DNA of 33,067 nucleotides from Lentisphaerota bacterium. Lineage in GTDB: Bacteria; Verrucomicrobiota; Lentisphaeria; Victivallales; Victivallaceae. The position numbers and the translations under genes are program-made. This document shows positions 1 through 7,181 of this stretch, piece after piece. The stretch lies in the NCBI GenBank assembly GCA_015061605.1, contig SUWH01000030.1, positions 1 through 33,067 on the forward strand, given 5' to 3'. The notes under the pieces were generated by a model. The model was given only the letters and a program-made list of their open reading frames with translations, did no database searches and was not told the DNA's origin. Within the stretch, counting starts at the first letter, position 1; each line of letters begins with the position of its first letter.

Positions 1-43
1 CCTTCTTTATTTTCGCAACAGCTTTGTCAAAAAAACTCTTCAT
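1..43 (-). CDS. 5' end of a minus-strand gene, product unknown (partial)
   Basis: An ATG at 43-41 is followed by an open frame to the window edge reading MKSFFDKAVAKIKK. A GGAG ribosome binding site (complement of 51-54) lies 7 nt upstream, which is good spacing for a real start. Only 14 residues are visible, a basic and partly amphipathic N-terminus, so no family can be named. A small possible ORF ends 14 nt upstream on the same strand and could be co-transcribed. Confidence 0.45.
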   Translation of the reverse strand, partial: MKSFFDKAVAKIKK

Positions 44-57
44 CTCGTTTCTCCGTT

Positions 58-216
58 TCAACACAGATCCGGACCAATAAAGAGGGCGTACATCAAAGCT
101 CGGGTAAGAGGTACGCCAATACCGACAACACAAACAATGAAAATACGCCCGAATAATATCGGACGCATCCTTTTCGTTTCTGTGTTGTAATAATGATTTG
201 GCGTTTCCTTACCCAC
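58..216 (-). CDS. possible small membrane protein, 52 aa
   Basis: A GTG-started frame (214-216) runs to a TGA at 58-60. It has a polar N-terminus (about residues 1-17, MGKETPNHYYNTETKR...) followed by a hydrophobic stretch (RIFIVCVVGIGVPL) that could be one transmembrane helix, and ends GPDLC. There is no convincing Shine-Dalgarno for the GTG. An internal ATG (166-168) has AAAAGG directly against it, too close to be ideal. It lies just ahead of the minus-strand start at 43 and behind a weak candidate promoter. It may be a leader ORF or chance; no homology is claimed. Confidence 0.28.
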   Translation of the reverse strand: MGKETPNHYYNTETKRMRPILFGRIFIVCVVGIGVPLTRALMYALFIGPDLC

Positions 217-253
217 AAACTAAAAGACACGAATCAATCGATCTTTAATTTTA

Positions 254-282
254 TTTTTAATGCAGCTTCTCTATTCTGTCAA
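254..282 (-). promoter_or_regulatory. candidate minus-strand promoter for the genes at the left edge
   Basis: Reading the complement, TTGACA (277-282) is followed after 17 bp by TAAAAA (254-259). The -35 is perfect and the -10 is weak. It points toward the ORFs at 216-1. Just upstream (305-325) is an imperfect inverted repeat, GGTaCCGG/CCGGaACC with a 5-nt loop, which has no U-run and so is not an obvious terminator. Confidence 0.3.
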
Positions 283-400
283 TAATCTGCTTCTCCTGTT
301 TAACGGTACCGGACCATCCGGAACCTTCTGTAATATACACCTTGAATGATGAATTTCAATTAAAAATTCCATAATAGTTCCATTTAATCCATGAGATTAG

Positions 401-553
401 TCAAAAGGTATAACGGGGAGCCGTTGTTGCGCCCGTTATGAAATAAAGAGACTTCCCCGGCTGCAATCAGAGCCGGAGAAGTCATAGTGGGTAAATATAT
501 GATTAAATGCAGGGGAACCGTTGTTGCGTTCCCCTGCATAGAATACCTTTTGA
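401..553. other. closed multi-helix element: outer stem enclosing three hairpins
   Basis: The ends TCAAAAGGTAT (401-411) and ATACCTTTTGA (543-553) are perfect 11-bp complements. Inside are three hairpins: ATAACGGG/CCCGTTAT (410-417/432-439); ACTTCCCCGGCT/AGCCGGAGAAGT with one mismatch (451-462/471-482); and a perfect 12-bp stem ATGCAGGGGAAC/GTTCCCCTGCAT (507-518/528-539). The first and third carry the same apical sequence CCGTTGTTGCG. The first two bases of hairpin one compete with the outer stem. Neither strand shows a clear promoter or a U-rich terminator. It could be a structured RNA on either strand or a folded DNA repeat. I know no named family with this fold. Confidence 0.6.
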
Positions 554-568
554 TATATTGTGAGATGT

Positions 569-604
569 TGCGGGTGGAGCAGTTGTAGCGAGTCAGGTGA
601 ATAA
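569..604 (+). pseudogene. 5'-half initiator tRNA-Met-like remnant
   Basis: Bases 569-604 align with the 5' half of the intact initiator tRNA at 826-900, on the opposite strand. They share TGCGGG, then TGGAGCAGT, GTAGC and GTCAGG, followed by ..AATAA at the anticodon loop, with one base missing from the acceptor stem. The D-stem partner GCTC has become GCGA and the anticodon CAT has become AAT, so it cannot work as a tRNA. Similarity stops after the anticodon loop. It is probably a decayed partial copy. Confidence 0.45.
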
Positions 605-785
605 AGTTGCTTGACTTTTCTTCAAGAGGTGTTATTTTAATGTCAAGGCGGGAATTTTGCACACAGATTGAACACAAAAGGCGGTAGAGTTCCCGGTTTT
701 CGACATTAACAGAGGATCATTCAAAACAACAAAGGCAGCGTGGAAAACCAAGGCGTTTCTGCTGCAACTTCCTTAATTTGAGCGT
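605..785. other. intergenic DNA with no recognised feature
   Basis: Between the tRNA-like remnant and the tRNA terminator I see no credible gene. There is one small hairpin, CTTGA/TCAAG with a CTTTTCT loop near 613-629. Open frames here are short and lack ribosome binding sites. Confidence 0.4.
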
Positions 786-815
786 AAAAAAAGGAACTTA
801 CGAATTGTAAGTTCC
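786..815 (-). terminator. intrinsic terminator of the tRNA-Met transcript
   Basis: A perfect 9-bp stem GGAACTTAC/GTAAGTTCC (793-801/807-815) has a 5-nt loop. Read on the minus strand it is followed by a run of seven U (complement of 786-792). It begins 10 nt after the encoded CCA end of the tRNA. Confidence 0.9.
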
Positions 816-825
816 TGTTAGATCA

Positions 826-900
826 TGGTAGCGGGGGCTGGAATCGAACCAACGGCCTTCAGGTTATGAGCCTGACGAGCTACCACTGCTCCACCCCGCA
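826..900 (-). tRNA. initiator tRNA-Met (CAT), CCA encoded
   Basis: The complement of 826-900 folds as a 75-nt tRNA with anticodon CAT. Three features identify the initiator rather than elongator tRNA-Met: an unpaired 1:72 position (U1:U72 after a G2-C71 stem), an A11:U24 pair in the D-stem, and overall match to bacterial fMet tRNA (GCGGGGTGGAGCAG...). The CCA end is encoded at 828-826. The anticodon stem reads UCAGG/CCUGA, so only two of the three canonical initiator G-C pairs are present and the 29:41 pair is A:U. The gene has its own promoter and terminator and stands alone. Confidence 0.95.
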
Positions 901-922
901 ACGTTTTCGGGTTACTTTGCAT

Positions 923-951
923 AATATACATCCAGTTCTGAGCTTTTTCAA
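923..951 (-). promoter_or_regulatory. promoter of the initiator tRNA
   Basis: On the complement, TTGAAA (946-951) is followed by a 17-bp spacer and TATATT (923-928). Transcription would start near 916, about 16 nt before the mature 5' end at 900. The layout is identical to four other promoters in this window. Confidence 0.8.
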
Positions 952-1158
952 GCCTTTGTAAATATTTTTTTGACAACTTTCCAACGTTTTTTAGAAATTG
1001 CCGGACAATATCAGCCGGTGTAAAGAAATGCTATTGTCTCATTTTTTGTTAATGTCCCAAATTTTGTGAAACGTTTATTTTGACTTGCAACAAAAAACGT
1101 TGCTATGCGAAAATACCGCAGTGATTTGTCAACCATAAAAACGGTTTGATTGCAGTCG

Positions 1159-1203
1159 GCGGCGCATTCCTGACACTTGCAGGAAGCGCCGCTCAGCTTT
1201 TTT
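1159..1203 (+). terminator. orphan plus-strand intrinsic terminator
   Basis: A 13-bp stem with one bulged A pairs GCGGCGC plus TTCCTG (1159-1172) with CAGGAAGCGCCGC (1180-1192), loop ACACTTG. It is followed 5 nt later by six T (1198-1203). It lies upstream of the -35 of the next operon, so it terminates something beginning between the tRNA and 1158. No protein gene is there. A poor candidate promoter is TTGACT (1080-1085), 18 bp, TATGCG (1104-1109), which would give a roughly 90-nt RNA. From 901 to 1158 I otherwise see only the tRNA promoter and a short inverted repeat GACAAT/ATTGTC. Confidence 0.65.
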
Positions 1204-1227
1204 ATAAGATAAGTTACCGTTACATAC

Positions 1228-1256
1228 TTGCAAAATCAATAAAATGCTGATATATT
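1228..1256 (+). promoter_or_regulatory. promoter of the aminotransferase-pilin-lyase operon
   Basis: TTGCAA (1228-1233), a 17-bp spacer and TATATT (1251-1256) predict a start near 1263. The initial transcribed region contains an inverted repeat TACAC-GAGT-GTGTA (1273-1286), well placed for a repressor, although it is short. AAGGAG at 1297-1302 is the ribosome binding site of the first gene. Confidence 0.75.
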
Positions 1257-1311
1257 ATATCATCTTTTGCTCTACACGAGTGTGTAATTGATAATTAAGG
1301 AGTTTTAACAA

Positions 1312-2622
1312 ATGGGAGTGTTAGCATTGACCGGCGGAAAGAAAGCCGGCTGCAACGTGTCAGCAAAACTTTTCAAGTGGCCGATTGTCACCGCAGAAGA
1401 TGAAAATGCGGTGATCGAAGTTCTCCGCGCCGGTTCGATGAGCGGAACCGATATTACCCAGATATTTGAAAAAGAATATGCTCAATGGAACGGTGTCAAA
1501 TACGCTCTCGGATGCTGCAACGGCACTGCCGCTCTTACCGAAGCCCTCTGGGCATGCGGAGTCGGTGCCGGTGATGAAGTCATCTGTCCATCCATGACCT
1601 ACTGGGCAAGTGCAGCTCCGGTCGTTGCTCTCGGCGGTACAGTCAATTTTGCCGATATTGACCGCAATACCCTCTGCATCGATCCAACTGACATCGAACA
1701 CCGCATCGGACCGCGTACCAAAGCGATAGTGGTCGTTCATTATGCCGGTTATCCCTGCAATATGGATGCGATCATGGACATTGCTGCACGCCATGATCTC
1801 AAGGTGGTTGAAGATGTTTCCCATGCTCAGGGAGGTCTTTATAAGGGCAGAAAACTCGGTTCTATCGGCCATATCGCCGGAACCAGTCTGATGGCAGGCA
1901 AGGCTCTTGTCGCCGGAGAGGGCGGCATGGTAACCACCAACGATCAGCGGCTGTTTGACCGTTGTGTTGCATTCGGACACTATGAAAGACTGGTTGCTTC
2001 CAACTATTCAACTGCCAGCATGAGTCTCAGCTCTCCGGAACTGATCCCCTATGTCGGTCTGCCGCTCGGCGGCGTGAAGCACCGGATGAATCAAACCTGT
2101 TCTGCTATGGGCAGAGTCCAGCTGCGGAACTACCCGGAACGCTGTGCCGAAATCCAGAAAGCGATGAATTATCTCTGGGACAATCTCTCCGATCTGCCGG
2201 GAATAAAAGCTCATCGTACGGCTTCTGACAGCGGCAGTACCATGGGCGGCTGGTATCTGCCCAAAGGTATCTTTTGCAGTGAAGAACTTGAAGGAGTGTC
2301 CTGCAAAGTTTTCTGTGCCGCACTTACCGCCGAAGGATTACCCTGCCGTCCGGGAGCAAATACCGCGCTTCACCGGCACCGCTGGTTCCACGATTTTGAT
2401 GTTTACGGTCACGGTAAACCGTCAGTGACAGCTTTTGCTGAACGCGATGTGCGGCAGGATGATTCCACTTTGCCTAATGCCGCGCATTGTGAAGAATTCT
2501 GCTTTACTGTGCCCTGGTTCAAAAAATATATTCCTGAAGAAATCGATCAATACATTGCCATCTACCGCAAAGTGTTGACCAATTACCGGGAATTATTGAA
2601 TATCGATCCGGAAAAAATTTAA
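1312..2622 (+). CDS. DegT/DnrJ/EryC1/StrS-family PLP-dependent aminotransferase
   Basis: This 436-aa protein belongs to the fold-type I aminotransferases that act on keto-sugars or related compounds. Landmarks visible are [10 protein letters not shown] (70-79, cofactor phosphate region), [11 protein letters not shown] (165-175, with PLP-binding D168 and H171 where many members have Q), and [12 protein letters not shown] with the Schiff-base lysine K197 at the usual distance before GEGG. The ATG follows AAGGAG by 9 nt. It is first in a six-gene operon, 26 nt before a pseudopilin. No sugar-nucleotide dehydratase or glycosyltransferase is nearby, so an amino-sugar biosynthetic role is not supported by context. 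Processing of a sugar released by the downstream lyase is possible. The substrate is unknown. Confidence 0.9.
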   Translation: MGVLALTGGKKAGCNVSAKLFKWPIVTAEDENAVIEVLRAGSMSGTDITQIFEKEYAQWNGVKYALGCCNGTAALTEALWACGVGAGDEVICPSMTYWASAAPVVALGGTVNFADIDRNTLCIDPTDIEHRIGPRTKAIVVVHYAGYPCNMDAIMDIAARHDLKVVEDVSHAQGGLYKGRKLGSIGHIAGTSLMAGKALVAGEGGMVTTNDQRLFDRCVAFGHYERLVASNYSTASMSLSSPELIPYVGLPLGGVKHRMNQTCSAMGRVQLRNYPERCAEIQKAMNYLWDNLSDLPGIKAHRTASDSGSTMGGWYLPKGIFCSEELEGVSCKVFCAALTAEGLPCRPGANTALHRHRWFHDFDVYGHGKPSVTAFAERDVRQDDSTLPNAAHCEEFCFTVPWFKKYIPEEIDQYIAIYRKVLTNYRELLNIDPEKI

Positions 2623-2648
2623 ACCGTTTTTACAAAAGGAGATTTACA

Positions 2649-3374
2649 ATGAAACATCAGATGCACCGGTATACCGGGGTAAAGCACTTGGGCTTTACCC
2701 TTATAGAACTTCTCGTCGTTATCGCTATCATCGCCATCCTTGCCGCGATACTGCTCCCTGCTCTGCAGCAGGCGCGTGAACGCGGCCGTACTTCAAGCTG
2801 CATCAATAATCTTAAAAATACCATGATGGCATATAACAATTATGCCAATGATAATGATGATTATGGAGCTTATCACTACTATGCTCCCGGATACAGAGGT
2901 AACGGTTTCTGGGAATCGGCTCTGGTTGCCAATGGCTATCTGCCCAGTGACCGGGCAAAAAATCTCAATCAGAATTATTACTACAATTCATCTTTGCTGA
3001 TGTGTCCGAGTCTGCCGGATCCGGTGAACAAAGATGAAAAACGCTCCGACTATGGTCTGAATTCTGAAACTACTCAATACAAAAGCGGTACAAATGCCAT
3101 TATGACCAAAGTGAGCCGGATTCCCAAAGGAAGTGTGATCTTCGCCGACCGCTGGAAGTATGATAATAGCGCAAACTTCCCGAAAGTTTATTTCCACTAT
3201 ACTCCGGAAACTGTTCGCACCATGTCCGGTAACAGCGGAAGTACATATCCGCTCGGTACTCATCACAATGGCAACAGTAACGTATCTTTCCTGGACGGTC
3301 ATGTAGAAAATATCTCTATTTTTGATGCCTACACCAACCGCTATAAATACGGAACGGTACTGGGGGCGTTTTGA
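2649..3374 (+). CDS. pseudopilin (prepilin N-terminal methylation motif, H-X9-DG domain)
   Basis: This 241-aa protein has a short basic leader ending in G before FTLIELLVV, the prepilin peptidase site (G14|F15), then a long hydrophobic helix through [12 protein letters not shown]. After it comes SSCINNLKN and a globular domain, and near the C-terminus [17 protein letters not shown], the H-X9-DG signature. These are minor-pilin-like proteins, greatly expanded in Lentisphaerae and Planctomycetes, processed at the inner membrane and probably displayed outside. AAAGGAG lies 9 nt before the ATG. The stop overlaps the next start by one base (TGATG), so translation is probably coupled to the lyase. 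The exact role is unknown; location inside a glycan operon suggests substrate contact or secretion. Confidence 0.93.
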   Translation: MKHQMHRYTGVKHLGFTLIELLVVIAIIAILAAILLPALQQARERGRTSSCINNLKNTMMAYNNYANDNDDYGAYHYYAPGYRGNGFWESALVANGYLPSDRAKNLNQNYYYNSSLLMCPSLPDPVNKDEKRSDYGLNSETTQYKSGTNAIMTKVSRIPKGSVIFADRWKYDNSANFPKVYFHYTPETVRTMSGNSGSTYPLGTHHNGNSNVSFLDGHVENISIFDAYTNRYKYGTVLGAF

Positions 3375-6300
3375 TGAAACGGACTTTCCTGATATTCCTG
3401 CTGCCGCTGACGATCTTTGCAGAAAATTCTCTCTTTTATACTCCTGACAGGATCGCGGCGGCAAAGGAAAATATAAACAAATATCCGTGGGCGCAGAAAA
3501 TCCGTGACCGGATAATGAATGGAGATGTCCACGGATATTATATCGGCGCGGAATACACTTCCGCCCGGGAACTTGTCAAGAAAAGTGATGATTTCATCTG
3601 GGAACTTCAGCCGGATACCACCATCGGCAGATTTATTCCGGAAGAGACCAAAGCCCTGTGTCCCCAATGCGGACCGAAAGCCCGTGACGTCAATTATTAC
3701 TGTCCGTGGGCGATCGACCCGCTGAATAAACCGTACAAGATCCAGTGCCGCAACTGCAAGTACTGGTTTCCTGATGAAAAATATCCGGATGACGGCAGCG
3801 GTGTTAAAATCAATGGCAAGTGCTACTATATGTTGCGGGAATATGCCCACTTTGTCTATATGTCATATGTTGGTCCCGGCGCGGCAGCTCTGTCACAGGC
3901 TTATTTGCTCACCGGTAACCGGGAATACGCCCGCAAAGCGTGTATTCTGCTCACCCGTGTGGCAGCGGTCTATCCCAATTACGATGACCGTTTCGCTTTG
4001 ACCTGGTACGGTGAATACGGCGGTCAGGATCCCCGCAAACCTCAACATAAAGGCGGACTTATTTCCGACCGGATCTGGGAATGTTTTGCTCTGACCCGTT
4101 TTGCCCTTGCTTTTGATGCAGTGAAAAATTATCCGGAAAACGATCCGGAACTTGTCAAATACTTCCGGAGCAAAGGGATCGATGTCAATGATACTGCCCA
4201 ATGGCGGGAATTCATCCGCCGTTCGATTTTCCGTCCGGCGGCCAAAGCGATCTTCCGGAAAATGATCAAAGGCAATGACGGCATGCATCAGGCGGCTTCA
4301 TTGGCAATAGCTCTGGCGTTGAACGATCACTCTCCCGACCGCCGTCCCAATTCAAAAGATCTGGTCGATTTCGTCTACCACTGGGACGGACACGTCGCCA
4401 ATGCCATCAACAATCTCATTCTGCCGGACGGCGGCGGTCACGAAAGCCCCGGATATAATGGTTTGCGCCTTGAATACATCAAAGTTGAACGGATGATGGA
4501 AGCCATCCGCAAAGCGCATCCGGATAAATACCCGTTAAAAAGGTATCCGGAGATCTGGGCATCTTCAAAGGGAGAAAAGTTTTTTGAACTCTTTGAAAAA
4601 CTGCTGCTTTCGGGGGTTTCCACACCTTCCATCGGAGACAGTGCGGGCAGATATCCTTTTCAGAATACTTTGAAAATGCCGGTCATTCCCATCCCGCTCA
4701 AACCGGAATTTTACCTTTTTGCCGCCAAACGTTACCGCAATCCGGCATTTGCTGCTGCGATATTTAAAAACGGCAGATTGTCCGGCGGTGAACTCTGGGA
4801 AAATATCCCGGAAGATGATTTACGCCAACTCGCAGCTCAAGCTCCCGATAAGGACGGCGAAAAGCAAAACCGGCTGCTGGACAGTTCCGGTATCGCCATC
4901 CTTGAATCCGGCAGGGTTCCGGAATGCCGCACCGTCATGCTCAATTATGCCGGTATCCGGGAACACTGGCAGGCAGATGTTTTAAGCATAAATATCCATG
5001 CATTCGGCATGGAGCATTTGCGGGATGTCGGTTATCCGGTCTCATGGAACTTCTGCCGTCACTTCGATTACCACAATCTGGCGCACAATACAGTGACCAT
5101 TGATGAAAAATTTCAGGATGGCGGTATCGGCAGAGCGTTGCTTTACTTCGATCTGCCGGGATTTTCCGGAATAAGTGCCGAGCACACTGCCAACAAATAT
5201 AAAAAAGCGAAAGACGGAAAAGGTCTGGCAGATATTTTCCGCCGGACGGTGGTAAAAAATGAACTTTCCGGTAATGATTTTTACGTACTTGATATTTTTG
5301 ATGTTGCCGGTGGTACACAGCATGATCAGAGCTGGCACTCGCTCCCGGTGGAAATCGTTCCTCCGCAGCTGAATTGGAAAAAACAATCCAAAGGAACGCT
5401 CGCCGGAGAAAATGTTCCGGAATTCGGCAGCTGGGTCGATCAATGGGGAGATACCCGTTGCGATGTACCGTCATTTATTACCAATGTGAGCAAAGCTCCG
5501 TTGAATAAAACTGCGGCGTGGACATGGAAATCCGGACTGCCCGGAGGCGAAGCGTTCAGAATACATATCGTTCCGGTATCCGGTACGCTGGAAGCGATCA
5601 TGGGTTCCGGCCGTACACCGGTGTGGCCCAAAGGTAAAAAGATCGACTATCTCTTTTTGCGGCGCAAAACTAAATTCCGTGAACCGACCCGTTTCCTTAC
5701 GATCCTTGAACCGTTTAAAGCTCAATCGTTTATCCGGGATATTAAAGTGATAAATTATTCACCGCTCATTGTGGAAGTGATGCACAAAGACGGCAGTGAC
5801 CGTTTTACGGTTTCTCCGGTGAAAAGTCCATCCGTTTCCATTTGCCGAACAGCAAAACGCGGCGACAGTTCCCGCAGTGTCAGTGTCGGAGAAAAGGTGT
5901 GCCGCACCACAGTGAAAAAGTTTGACGGTGAAAAACGCACCCTGCTCATCGGAGATTTCAAAAACAGCAGTGCAGTACTGCTGCCGGGAAGAAAGATCCG
6001 GGTATTCAACCGTATGAGAAGCAATATGTTCACCATTGAAAAGGTGGAAAAAACTGCCGGAGGAAATTTGATCACCATCGCTGAATATCCGCTTCTTGCC
6101 AGAGCAGTATGTTCACAAGTCAATGCCGACGGTCAATTGCAGTTGGATGCCGATCTGGTATTTGCCCGTTACATGGGTGGCGGCAGACGCGGTACTCACT
6201 ATGTGGGAGCGTGGTTTACTGCCAGCGGAACTGCGCCGCAGCAATTGGCAGCGGCGACTGAAAACGGTCTGGTCACTCCGGTGAAAAAATTAAGTAAACC

Positions 6301-6385
6301 GGAACTTTATGTGAATAAAGAAGTTTCCATCTGGCAAGCCGGTGTCGGAGACCAGTTGGAAATCGCGATCATTGAGGAGAAGTGA
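3374..6385 (+). CDS. secreted heparinase II/III-family polysaccharide lyase-like protein
   Basis: The 1003-aa protein starts at the ATG at 3374; a TTG one codon earlier is less likely. A signal peptide ([16 protein letters not shown]) is followed by two CxxC pairs (C96/C99 and C125/C128) that look like a zinc ribbon. An alpha-helical toroid region includes NDGMHQAASLAIAL (about 300) and LPDGGGHESPGYNGLRLEY (about 350-370). The beta-sandwich half holds RHFDYHNLAHNTVTIDE (about 563-578), corresponding to the conserved His block of heparinase II/III-like lyases. Members cleave uronic-acid polysaccharides by beta-elimination; the substrate here cannot be told. It is longer than classical heparinase II because of the N-terminal zinc-ribbon region and an extended C-terminus. 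Translation is coupled to the pseudopilin, and two amidohydrolases follow. Confidence 0.85.
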   Translation: MKRTFLIFLLPLTIFAENSLFYTPDRIAAAKENINKYPWAQKIRDRIMNGDVHGYYIGAEYTSARELVKKSDDFIWELQPDTTIGRFIPEETKALCPQCGPKARDVNYYCPWAIDPLNKPYKIQCRNCKYWFPDEKYPDDGSGVKINGKCYYMLREYAHFVYMSYVGPGAAALSQAYLLTGNREYARKACILLTRVAAVYPNYDDRFALTWYGEYGGQDPRKPQHKGGLISDRIWECFALTRFALAFDAVKNYPENDPELVKYFRSKGIDVNDTAQWREFIRRSIFRPAAKAIFRKMIKGNDGMHQAASLAIALALNDHSPDRRPNSKDLVDFVYHWDGHVANAINNLILPDGGGHESPGYNGLRLEYIKVERMMEAIRKAHPDKYPLKRYPEIWASSKGEKFFELFEKLLLSGVSTPSIGDSAGRYPFQNTLKMPVIPIPLKPEFYLFAAKRYRNPAFAAAIFKNGRLSGGELWENIPEDDLRQLAAQAPDKDGEKQNRLLDSSGIAILESGRVPECRTVMLNYAGIREHWQADVLSINIHAFGMEHLRDVGYPVSWNFCRHFDYHNLAHNTVTIDEKFQDGGIGRALLYFDLPGFSGISAEHTANKYKKAKDGKGLADIFRRTVVKNELSGNDFYVLDIFDVAGGTQHDQSWHSLPVEIVPPQLNWKKQSKGTLAGENVPEFGSWVDQWGDTRCDVPSFITNVSKAPLNKTAAWTWKSGLPGGEAFRIHIVPVSGTLEAIMGSGRTPVWPKGKKIDYLFLRRKTKFREPTRFLTILEPFKAQSFIRDIKVINYSPLIVEVMHKDGSDRFTVSPVKSPSVSICRTAKRGDSSRSVSVGEKVCRTTVKKFDGEKRTLLIGDFKNSSAVLLPGRKIRVFNRMRSNMFTIEKVEKTAGGNLITIAEYPLLARAVCSQVNADGQLQLDADLVFARYMGGGRRGTHYVGAWFTASGTAPQQLAAATENGLVTPVKKLSKPELYVNKEVSIWQAGVGDQLEIAIIEEK

Positions 6386-6388
6386 AAT

Positions 6389-7180
6389 ATGATCTGGCGC
6401 ATACCTGAAAAATTTCATGCGGTCGATGCCCATACCCATTTAAATATGATGCCGGGCAAAGATTACAACGCATTACGCACCGAAGCGGCACTTGCCATGC
6501 TCGCTGACGGAGACCGGCTCGGGATAGAAAAATTCTGCATCTCTCTGCCGTATATAACACCGCGAGTCACCCCGGAAGAATTCCGCAGAGGCAATGATAT
6601 TGTTTTTGATGCATTGAAACTTTCGCCGCGTTATACCGGATTCTGTTTTATCGATCCGGCATTTCAGAAAGAGTCCTGTGATGAGATCCGCCGCTGTGTC
6701 CGGGATGGAGGTATGGCAGGAATAAAACTTTATCACCAGTTCCGTATTGATGATCCGGTTTTCGATCCGATATTCAAATTGTGTGAAGAGCTGGATTGTC
6801 CGGTGCTGATGCACGCGGTCAAGGGAGAACATCCGGAAAATTTAAGCAATGCATCACACTTTCTGACAGCCTGCCGCCGTTTCCCGGGTGTCCGTTTTCT
6901 TCAGGGACATATCGGCGGCGGCGGAGATTGGGAATGGACCTTGCGGGTACTTGAAAAAAGCACCCCCAACCACTATATTGACACCAGCGGCAGCGTGATC
7001 GATTCCGGAATGATCCGCCGGACAGTGGAGGTCATGGGCAGTGACCGGGTACTTTTTGCAACCGATATGTTCATCCCGGAGGGAGTGGGAAAACTGCTTG
7101 CTGCGGATTTTGACGATGAGACGATGAAAAAAGTATGCTGTGAAAATGTGAAAAAACTTTTGGCAGGAAGGCTCCGGTAA
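6389..7180 (+). CDS. amidohydrolase-2 family metal-dependent hydrolase (TIM barrel)
   Basis: A 263-aa cytosolic protein with all expected metal and catalytic ligands of the amidohydrolase-2 family: DAHTHL (H15, H17), VLMHAVKG (H142), LQGHIGGG (H174) and FATDMF (D226). The family includes decarboxylases and lactonases such as the 4-sulfomuconolactone and ACMSD types; which reaction occurs here is not evident. GAGGAG lies just upstream and the gap to the lyase stop is 3 nt. The adjacent gene encodes a related protein of almost equal length in which these ligands are missing, so the two may form a hetero-oligomer. Hydrolysis of a lactone or ring-opened product of the lyase would suit the context, but that is inference. 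Confidence 0.85.
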   Translation: MIWRIPEKFHAVDAHTHLNMMPGKDYNALRTEAALAMLADGDRLGIEKFCISLPYITPRVTPEEFRRGNDIVFDALKLSPRYTGFCFIDPAFQKESCDEIRRCVRDGGMAGIKLYHQFRIDDPVFDPIFKLCEELDCPVLMHAVKGEHPENLSNASHFLTACRRFPGVRFLQGHIGGGGDWEWTLRVLEKSTPNHYIDTSGSVIDSGMIRRTVEVMGSDRVLFATDMFIPEGVGKLLAADFDDETMKKVCCENVKKLLAGRLR

Positions 7181-7181
7181 T

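Noticed and set aside
401..553. Integron attC site
   Set aside because: No RYYYAAC/GTTRRRY core pair at the ends, multiple hairpins rather than one imperfect stem, and no integron integrase in the window.
384..677. 97-codon minus-strand frame
   Set aside because: It spans the hairpin element and the tRNA-like remnant, so its residues are translated inverted repeats; no ribosome binding site.
1285..1297. Palindrome TAATTGATAATTA before the aminotransferase ribosome binding site
   Set aside because: Short and AT-only in an AT-rich leader, so expected by chance.
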